A stretch of 11,615 nt of DNA from Myxococcota bacterium (lineage in GTDB: Bacteria; Myxococcota_C; UBA6777), in the NCBI GenBank assembly GCA_023150835.1, contig JAKLKB010000194.1:1-11615 (forward strand), written 5' to 3'. Both the position numbers and the translations under genes were made by a program. Positions 1 to 5,382 of the stretch are shown piece by piece. The notes below the pieces were generated by a model. That model worked only from the letters and a program-made list of their open reading frames with translations. It did no database searches and was not told where the DNA came from. Numbering within the stretch: the first letter of the stretch is position 1; each line of letters begins with the position of its first letter.

Positions 1-76
1 TAGGGGCAGCCCCCTGTGGCTGCCCAACCATCGGGCGGTTCGCGAACCGCCCCTACATCATGCGATCATACATTAC
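1..76. repeat. Dispersed palindromic element, left copy (cut by window edge)
   Basis: Two hairpins sit side by side. GGGCAGCC (4-11) pairs with GGCTGCCC (18-25) across a 6-nt loop. Positions 33-52 form a perfect 20-bp palindrome built on GGGCGGTTCG. Positions 1-25 are the exact reverse complement of 11544-11568 near the other end of the window. The flank at 51-76 resembles the flank of the palindrome at 7803-7828, with about 20 of 25 bases alike by eye. This is a dispersed repeat family rather than a gene. Whether it is a REP/MITE or a structured regulatory element cannot be told here. Confidence 0.8.
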
Positions 77-180
77 GCGGAGATATCGCGTTCAGATCTC
101 GCTATGTTAGACACCCTCTCAAACTCCGCTCCAAGAGATATCGCGTCTTTTTCACAACAGCGCAAAAAGGAGAATCAACG
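77..180 (+). promoter_or_regulatory. Leader of the lectin-like gene with a 12-bp direct repeat
   Basis: GAGATATCGCGT occurs at 80-91 and again at 135-146, 55 bp apart, and the core is partly self-complementary (GATATC). The second copy lies about 35 bp before the start codon, so the pair could be an operator or part of a promoter. I see no convincing -35/-10 pair. The leader ends in a good ribosome binding site, AAGGAG, 8 nt before the ATG at 181. Regulatory function is inference only. Confidence 0.3.
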
Positions 181-588
181 ATGCGTACATTGGGATGGAT
201 GGGCTTGGTTTCTGCGGTCCTTTTGGGCTTTCCAGACCAAGCAAACGCAAGGTACTACGACGCTGGCCCTGTGTGGAACAAACAACACGCAAAGCTTGTT
301 TGCCCCAACGTCTGCCAACAAAAACGCCTGTTTTGGGACGGTGATTGGATCAATCTTATTTTGGGCCGCGCTTCGGTCTGTGGATGCAGAAAATCCAACC
401 CAGCCCAAAACACCTCGAACCGCCAAGCCTGCTTGCGTCCCGGGAAAAGAAAAACGCGGCCTATTTACCACAAGCACCACGCAAAAAAAATCTGCCCCCG
501 CGTATGCCAAAAATACCGTTGCCGATGGGACGGCTATTGGCAAACCACCCTCTTCGGTACGATGTACGCCGTGTGTGGCTGCAAATAG
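181..588 (+). CDS. Small secreted protein with two mannan-binding-lectin (MVL-like) domains
   Basis: A 135-residue protein starting at ATG 181, chosen because AAGGAG lies 8 nt upstream and the start is followed at once by a signal peptide. That signal has a hydrophobic stretch around residues 5-18 and likely cleavage after ANA at residue 23. The mature part holds two homologous units, about residues 28-69 and 92-134. Each follows the pattern P-(V/I)-(W/Y)-x-K-x-H-A-K-x-(V/I)-C-P-x-V-C, then W-D-G-x-W, then VCGC. This pattern is that of the Microcystis viridis lectin (MVL) family, whose members bind oligomannose glycans. The paired cysteines (C41/C45/C67/C69 and C105/C109/C132/C134) suggest disulfides and an extracytoplasmic site. 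Basic residues are frequent. It is convergent with the next gene and probably monocistronic. Sugar binding is inferred; the domain call is fairly sure. Confidence 0.8.
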   Translation: MRTLGWMGLVSAVLLGFPDQANARYYDAGPVWNKQHAKLVCPNVCQQKRLFWDGDWINLILGRASVCGCRKSNPAQNTSNRQACLRPGKRKTRPIYHKHHAKKICPRVCQKYRCRWDGYWQTTLFGTMYAVCGCK

Positions 589-610
589 AATGATTCGCAA
601 ATGATCGGTA

Positions 611-629
611 CAAAAAACCTAGCTTTTTG
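611..629. terminator. Weak candidate bidirectional terminator between convergent genes
   Basis: CAAAAA (611-616) and TTTTTG (624-629) can pair around a 7-nt loop. Each strand then reads a run of T at the 3' side. It lies in the 88-bp gap between the convergent lectin-like gene and the membrane gene ending at 677. The stem is A/T only, so it is a weak candidate, placed mainly on context. Confidence 0.3.
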
Positions 630-676
630 CAGCCCCCCACAAACAACAAAGCACGCCCGCTCCGACCTCGACGCGA

Positions 677-2638
677 TCACCGATCTGGTGCCGGTGTAGT
701 CGCGTCGATTGGTGGGTTTCCTTTGACAGGTTCGCCAGCCCGAACGGCTGGTGGCGGCGTCGCCAAGGTCTCGTCCAACACCCACACCATCCGAGGAAAC
801 AGCCATTCTGCACCCCATACGCCGTCGCGCAACAGATGACTACGCAAAACGCCGAAGAACGCCAGCAAAGAGACGTCTCTCGCATCAGACTGTGCAAGAT
901 GCAGATGGAGGGCCTCGTGGGGAAAGAGTTTCTTGAGTTTCTTGAGGCAACCCAACAGACAAGCCTGATCCCACCCGTTCCCCCGCCGCTCACAAGTCGG
1001 ATACGTCTTCGTTGCTGCATTCAGATCACAACCCGCCCCGATCGCTGTTCCTTTTGTGAGAAACGTCACGCCCTTGGGCCGGATGCGCAACATCACAGGC
1101 ACTCCTGTTTGCTGGGAACCCTTTCGGATTTCCGAATCGATGGACAACTGCAAGCGATAAGCCCCCACCTGCGGCCACATCAATGGCTTTAAAAGATCAC
1201 GCGCAACCCTCGGATACTTGGGAGCATCCGACAATGAATACCTACTGTCTACTCTCTTCACCACCCAACTCACCTCTACGTACCGAAGACCCGATGATCT
1301 CGGTTGTTTTTTGATCTGCTCCTCCACCCAAAGACGCAACGCCCCCAAAACCGTCGCCAACGTCGCACGTCGATCTGTTTGCAATGTCACATGAAGAGCT
1401 TGCGTACCGCTCGCTCCTTGGGCAAGAGAGAACCGAGCCATCGTAGGCTTGCCGTCCTCAGCAATCCGCAAAAAAATAGGCTCAAACGAACCCGCTTTCG
1501 GTGCATTTGGATCCAAAAACATCTCGATCGATGATCGTGGGCTTGCGTGCGCCGCAGCCGCCTCCCTTGCATGGTCCATAGCACCAACCAACCGGCGCTC
1601 CGTATCAAGCGCCACGCCTACGCACAAAGCCACCGCGAACAACGCCACACACACAAAACTTGCGCGATCTTTCAGCGCCCCGCCACGAAACACCAACATC
1701 CCCAAACCCATCAGCAACATCCCACCCACGATCACCCACACCACACCAAACGCCTGCCCCGCCCAACTCGCATAACTCCGACACAACGCCTCTTTCTGAT
1801 CGGCTGTCGCGCTCTCCAATGCGCGCAACAATTGGCTTAAATGCACCCACACCACCGCATAACCCAGCAGCATCGGCGCTCCCAACGCTCCCAACCATGC
1901 TCCCCACATCCACCCGTCCGTATCTACCACCGCATTTTCTTGTTCTCCCCCACCTTCAGCCGCTTCCCCTTGTTCGGCTTTTCGTTGGTAGCCCAACGCG
2001 ATCACCCCTACAAACACTGCACCCCCAAACACCAACCAACCCCCCAGAGGAACCGCACTCATCGCCTGAGAAGCATTCCCCCCCGCCACCCAAAAGGCAC
2101 CCGCCAAACCGCCAACCGCGATTATCCCTCCCATCGCCACCCTCGTGCTCTCCAATCGACCACGCCCCCAACCTAGCCAACAAGACCACACACTCGCGAT
2201 CAAGCTAAACAACCCACCCAAGATCCCGCCAAACACCAGCGTATTCATCGAGATCGATACATATTGCGCAGCCAACTGATACCGATATTGAACCGACGCT
2301 TTATCCAACGCCGACATTGTTTCACGAAAACCCGCGAGGGTCCCCACCCAACCCAAAACACAACTCATCACCACACTGCCCACCACAACGAAAAACAACA
2401 CGCTCCTTCCCGATGCTTGGCGATACCCCCCCCGCAACGTGAACGCGCTCAAGCCCCACAGCGACAAGACATACAACCACAAAATCGGGTGCATAACGTG
2501 CCCACCGTCGAAATAAAACCGCTTGAGTTGGTCCATATCCCCAAACATCAAAAACAACGCTACCAGCGAAATTCCCCCCAACCCCAACACACTTAACGCT
2601 TTCCCCATCTCGTAGTGGCCTTGCCGCATCGCCTTCAT
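677..2638 (-). CDS. Fusion membrane protein: two ExbB/TolQ-like modules plus ExbD-like soluble region
   Basis: A 653-residue protein starting at ATG 2638, with AAAGGAG 5 nt upstream. The start matches that of its tandem paralogue (MKAMRQ versus MKARQ). About nine hydrophobic segments are seen, near residues 13-32, 49-67, 79-99, 132-156, 167-185, 196-216, 243-266, 294-317 and 327-344, followed by about 300 soluble residues. Module 1 looks like ExbB/TolQ: GGHVMHPIL before TM2, then LGWVGTLAGF (T100) and MNTLVFGG (T133). The two threonines are 33 residues apart, as are the channel threonines of E. coli ExbB (T148/T181) and TolQ (T145/T178). The ExbB glutamate five residues before the second threonine is Ser128 here. 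Module 2 (about 196-344) repeats the pattern with Val and Ala at the threonine positions. The C-terminal region resembles ExbD/TolR periplasmic domains: a P-x-G-V-T-F strand near the middle and a final segment ending MVWVLDE. A role in proton-driven energisation is inferred; the exact family is not recognised. The tail is Pro/Ala-rich. Confidence 0.7.
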   Translation of the reverse strand: MKAMRQGHYEMGKALSVLGLGGISLVALFLMFGDMDQLKRFYFDGGHVMHPILWLYVLSLWGLSAFTLRGGYRQASGRSVLFFVVVGSVVMSCVLGWVGTLAGFRETMSALDKASVQYRYQLAAQYVSISMNTLVFGGILGGLFSLIASVWSCWLGWGRGRLESTRVAMGGIIAVGGLAGAFWVAGGNASQAMSAVPLGGWLVFGGAVFVGVIALGYQRKAEQGEAAEGGGEQENAVVDTDGWMWGAWLGALGAPMLLGYAVVWVHLSQLLRALESATADQKEALCRSYASWAGQAFGVVWVIVGGMLLMGLGMLVFRGGALKDRASFVCVALFAVALCVGVALDTERRLVGAMDHAREAAAAHASPRSSIEMFLDPNAPKAGSFEPIFLRIAEDGKPTMARFSLAQGASGTQALHVTLQTDRRATLATVLGALRLWVEEQIKKQPRSSGLRYVEVSWVVKRVDSRYSLSDAPKYPRVARDLLKPLMWPQVGAYRLQLSIDSEIRKGSQQTGVPVMLRIRPKGVTFLTKGTAIGAGCDLNAATKTYPTCERRGNGWDQACLLGCLKKLKKLFPHEALHLHLAQSDARDVSLLAFFGVLRSHLLRDGVWGAEWLFPRMVWVLDETLATPPPAVRAGEPVKGNPPIDATTPAPDR

Positions 2639-2737
2639 CTCGACTCCTTTGTTGCGAACGTTGATCTCCTTCATGGCGACTCCTTCTTGTTGCGAACGTT
2701 GACATACTTCATGGCGACTCCTTCTGTTGCGAACGTT
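2632..2737 (-). repeat. Triplicated ribosome-binding-site/start-codon repeat (37-38 bp period)
   Basis: Three tandem units are read on the minus strand: 2737-2701, 2700-2663 and 2662 to about 2632. Each opens with AACGTTCGCAACA, followed by a Shine-Dalgarno (AAGGAG or AAAGGAG), 5 nt, then ATG-AAG. The three ATGs are at 2712, 2674 and 2638. The last two are in frame with the membrane gene; the first opens a 13-codon ORF. The last is the likely main start because the paralogue aligns from there. The array fills the 104 bp between the stop at 2743 and the start at 2638. It may have arisen by duplication of the initiation region and may affect translation rate. Confidence 0.85.
2671..2712 (-). 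CDS. Candidate 13-codon leader micro-ORF
   Basis: ATG at 2712 has AAGGAG 5 nt upstream and encodes MKYVNVRNKKESP. Its TGA overlaps the in-frame ATG at 2674 as ATGA, the usual layout for translational coupling. It is a by-product of the start-region triplication, where one repeat unit is out of frame. Whether it is translated or has any role is unknown; the peptide has no recognisable features beyond a basic middle. Confidence 0.3.
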   Translation of the reverse strand: MKYVNVRNKKESP

Positions 2738-2742
2738 CACCT

Positions 2743-4116
2743 TTACCGCTTCGGCGTCGGTGCGATGTTCTCAACCGATGGCTTTGTCTCGTCGACGGGC
2801 TGAGGAGAAACAGCGGTGCGTTTCGGCATCGCCAAGGTCTCGTCCATCACCCACACCATCTCGGGAAACATCGATTCTTGTCCCGAGCCTTTTTTGGGTA
2901 TCGTGCTGCGCAACGCGTCAAACACCGACAGCAGCGAGACTTCGAGGGCGTCGGCCTGTGCCACATACACTCGGATCTTTCTTTCTTCGGGAAACACCGC
3001 TTTGATCTTCCCCAAACAGCCCGTCAAACAAGCCTGATCCCAACCGCCATCTCTTCGCCCACACGTCGGAAACGTCTTGGATTCCTCTTTCAAGTCACAC
3101 CCCACCCCGATGGCTTTTCCCCTTGTTGTGATCGTCACGCCGTTGGGTTGAACCCGCAGCGTCAACAACAACGGATGTTTCTCTTCGGAACTCCTCTCTG
3201 TTTCCGCATCCGTCGAAAGCATCAAGCCATAAGCACCGATCTCTGGCCATGTCAGCGGCTTCAAGATATCGCTCAAGATCATCGGATACTTCGGGATGTC
3301 CGCCATTGAAAACCGATTGTCCCCCCGTTTCACCAACCAAGACACATAGATACCCCGAAGATGTGGAACTTGTTTCTTCCCACGCACAAAACGTCGGTTG
3401 TGATGTCTCTCTAACTCTGCGCGTTCTTTGGACGGTCGCCCCCTCAAAAGTCCCAAGGCCCCCGAACGATCCTCCCATTCGGGTTGCTTTTTGATCTGCT
3501 CAACCACCCAAGGCCGCAACGCCCCAAGAATGGCCGCCAAAGTCGCACGGCGATCCGTTTGCAAGAGCGCACTCGTTCGTACCGTGCTTTTCGAGCCTTT
3601 CGCCTCGAAAACTCGCTTCTGCTTTGGAGACGGCACGCGAACCATCGTGTACTTTCCATCCGCAGCGATGCGCATCAGATCGGGCTTCAACGACCCCATC
3701 TCTGGGGCTTTCGGATCAGAAAGCATCCCCAGTCCAGCAGGTACACGCAATGCCGCCGAGACTTCTCCTGCTTGCGTCAAGATCTTGCGCACCCCCTCCT
3801 CTGCCCTTTGTGACAAGATCACAAACAACGCCACCATCACCGCCCCACACAACGCAAATCCACCTCGACCTTTCAACGCCCCTCCACGCAGCGCCAGCAT
3901 CCCCATCCCCAACAACAACACCCCTCCCACGATCACCAACGACACAAGAAAGCTCTGCCCCGCTAAGTTTGCATAGTTCCGACACAACGCCTCTTTTTGA
4001 TCAACAGTCGCCCGATCCAAGGCTATCAAGACTTCGGAGAGATGCATCCACACCATCGCAAAACCCAACAAAATCGGCACGCCCAACGAACACACCCACC
4101 CCAAGCGCCCCCACAA
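2743..4116 (-). CDS. C-terminal part of a frameshifted ExbB/ExbD-like fusion protein (paralogue of 677-2638)
   Basis: An open frame of 457 residues if begun at the TTG at 4116. No Shine-Dalgarno precedes that TTG, so it is better read as the continuation of the gene beginning at 4738 after a one-base frame change. It aligns with the 677-2638 protein from its second ExbB-like module onward. It has ALDRATVDQKEAL, hydrophobic segments near residues 8-27, 54-78 and 86-102, then a soluble ExbD-like region with GVTITTRGKAIG, GWDQAC and a final MVWVMDE. Compared with the paralogue it has about 40 extra residues in the soluble part (a charged Arg/Glu-rich insert around residues 210-245) and a Pro/Lys tail. 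The TAA at 2743 is followed by the triplicated start region of the next gene. It could be a separately translated ExbD-like subunit, a broken gene, or a product of programmed frameshifting. Confidence 0.6.
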   Translation of the reverse strand: MWGRLGWVCSLGVPILLGFAMVWMHLSEVLIALDRATVDQKEALCRNYANLAGQSFLVSLVIVGGVLLLGMGMLALRGGALKGRGGFALCGAVMVALFVILSQRAEEGVRKILTQAGEVSAALRVPAGLGMLSDPKAPEMGSLKPDLMRIAADGKYTMVRVPSPKQKRVFEAKGSKSTVRTSALLQTDRRATLAAILGALRPWVVEQIKKQPEWEDRSGALGLLRGRPSKERAELERHHNRRFVRGKKQVPHLRGIYVSWLVKRGDNRFSMADIPKYPMILSDILKPLTWPEIGAYGLMLSTDAETERSSEEKHPLLLTLRVQPNGVTITTRGKAIGVGCDLKEESKTFPTCGRRDGGWDQACLTGCLGKIKAVFPEERKIRVYVAQADALEVSLLSVFDALRSTIPKKGSGQESMFPEMVWVMDETLAMPKRTAVSPQPVDETKPSVENIAPTPKR

Positions 4117-4738
4117 ACACCAACCAAAACCCCCAAGGCATCACATACAGCGCAGCCGCTACGCTTCCTCCCACCACAGCATAAGCTCCGCCCAAACTGC
4201 CCAACGCGATCAGCCCACCCAACGCCATCCCCATACCGTCCAACTGCCCCCCTCGCCAGCCCATCAAACAAGCCCACACACCCGCCACCAAGCACAATCC
4301 TCCCCCCAAAAATCCGCCAAACATCGAGGTGTACATCGATAACGAAACGTATTGGCTTGCCAATCGGTGCTTTTGATCCCACGTCGCCATCTCCAGCGCC
4401 TTCGATGTCTCCAAGAACCCCGCCTCTGTGCCGATCCACCCAAACGCAGACATCGCCGCCACACCACCCACCAAGAACACAAACACACCCATTCGCCCTG
4501 ATCCACCCGAATGGATCCCCAACAGAGAAACACTCACCATCGTAGCCACCGACAGCCCATACGCCGCCAAAATCGGGTGCATAAACAACCCACCGTCAGA
4601 ATAAAACTGCATGAACCGCCCCATGCTTCCGAACATCGCAACCAACAGCAACGGCACCAACGCTCCCAACACCACCAACAACAACGCTTGCCCGATCTCG
4701 GGCTTGTTCCCTTCGGACTTGTTCTGCCTCGCTTTCAT
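4001..4738 (-). CDS. N-terminal part of the same frameshifted gene: ExbB/TolQ-like membrane domain
   Basis: A 245-residue frame from ATG 4738, preceded by GAGGGG. It is homologous to the first about 215 residues of the protein at 677-2638: GGLFMHPIL before TM2, FGWIGTEAGF (T104), then SMYTSMFGG (T137). The threonines are again exactly 33 apart, as in ExbB/TolQ. About six membrane segments are expected near residues 17-36, 52-74, 83-104, 133-158, 168-188 and 198-220. The last 26 residues (after GVFVG) match nothing in the paralogue and are probably read out of frame. This frame overlaps the C-terminal frame by 116 bp. The whole span 2743-4738 is 1996 nt, one base more than a multiple of three, consistent with a single-base insertion. 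Its start overlaps the stop of the upstream small gene as ATGA. Confidence 0.65.
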   Translation of the reverse strand: MKARQNKSEGNKPEIGQALLLVVLGALVPLLLVAMFGSMGRFMQFYSDGGLFMHPILAAYGLSVATMVSVSLLGIHSGGSGRMGVFVFLVGGVAAMSAFGWIGTEAGFLETSKALEMATWDQKHRLASQYVSLSMYTSMFGGFLGGGLCLVAGVWACLMGWRGGQLDGMGMALGGLIALGSLGGAYAVVGGSVAAALYVMPWGFWLVFVGALGVGVFVGRADFVGFCDGVDASLRSLDSLGSGDC

Positions 4739-5118
4739 CTTACCCCTCTTTCCTTCTTCAACGTGGCCGCGCCACGCAACTGCCCACAGGGCGACAAACC
4801 AAAACAACACCCCACAGAGGATACGTGATCCGCAGGGTGTACTCGACCTCTGTACGGGCAGACAGATTTGGCTGCCCAAAGACACGACAACATCAAATCG
4901 TGAAAGCGTTTCGAGCGTACGCCTCTTGGATATCGACGCCATGCAGTTCGCAGGTCTTTGTCGCCCATACAATCGTCACGATACTCATCGAGTGTTCCCG
5001 AAGCTCTGAACGCCTCAACATCTACGCGATGCCTCTTTATGATGCTTTCGATCCGCTGCCACACTACACACTCTCCCCCTCCCAAACAAGCCCCCACAAC
5101 AAGCCCCCAACAAAACAC
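4735..5118 (-). CDS. Hypothetical small protein, possible lipoprotein, first gene of the minus operon
   Basis: A 127-residue frame from GTG 5118 with GGAGG 4 nt upstream. Its TGA overlaps the ATG of the membrane gene (ATGA), which suggests translational coupling. The N-terminus MFCWGLVVGACLGGG is a very short hydrophobic stretch with a V-G-A-C lipobox-like site. The middle (about residues 20-75) is charged with normal protein composition. The part after about residue 80 crosses the palindrome at 4856-4877 and looks less protein-like, being Cys/Gly-rich. No family is recognised. A neighbouring minus frame ending near 5015 also carries a lipobox-like LLGAC, so an upstream frameshift is possible. 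It may be a real gene with a repeat inserted in its 3' part, or a chance frame. Confidence 0.4.
   Translation of the reverse strand: MFCWGLVVGACLGGGECVVWQRIESIIKRHRVDVEAFRASGTLDEYRDDCMGDKDLRTAWRRYPRGVRSKRFHDLMLSCLWAAKSVCPYRGRVHPADHVSSVGCCFGLSPCGQLRGAATLKKERGVR
4856..4877. repeat. Short GGGCAG/CTGCCC palindrome of the dispersed family
   Basis: GGGCAG (4856-4861) pairs with CTGCCC (4872-4877) around a 10-nt loop. The stem sequence is the one used at positions 1-25, 7783-7807 and 11544-11568. It lies within the 3' part of the candidate small gene. Confidence 0.6.
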
Positions 5119-5382
5119 ACAACCTCCCCTTCACTCTCACGAAGATCAAAAGCAGAGAGAGTGTCCTCGCTTGCACCCACACCCCATCGCTTTTTCTCCA
5201 AAACGCATCGTTGCTCTCTTCTGCGCAAGGGTTGAACCTTCGGCTTGCTTGTGGCAAATTGCATCGCTTGTGCGACGCGCAAGCCTCGGATGAGACGTCT
5301 TGTCTTTTCGTTAGGTCTCTCCTCTCTAGCGTGCTCGCCTCCCACACACACCCTCACGGGTCCAAAGGGCAGAGGAAGAAGA
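5119..5382. other. Divergent intergenic region between the minus operon and the lipoprotein gene
   Basis: It must hold the promoters for the minus-strand operon and the plus-strand lipoprotein gene if both are transcribed from here. I see no convincing -35/-10 pair and no clear operator. The + frame is open back to 5245, but the ribosome binding site and lipoprotein signal place the start at 5383. Short inverted pieces such as AAGGgttgaACCTT near 5228-5241 are too weak to call. Confidence 0.3.

Noticed and set aside
16-180. N-terminal extension of the lectin-like gene from position 16
   Set aside because: It would begin inside the palindromic repeat and place 55 residues before an obvious signal peptide; the AAGGAG at 181 decides the start.
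1660-2208. Pro/His/Ser-rich plus-strand frames opposite the membrane genes
   Set aside because: Shadow frames of the G-rich coding strand; composition atypical and no start signals.
5240-5300. Sigma-54-like promoter (TGGC...TTG) before the lipoprotein gene
   Set aside because: Spacing between the GG and GC elements is off, and nothing else supports it.
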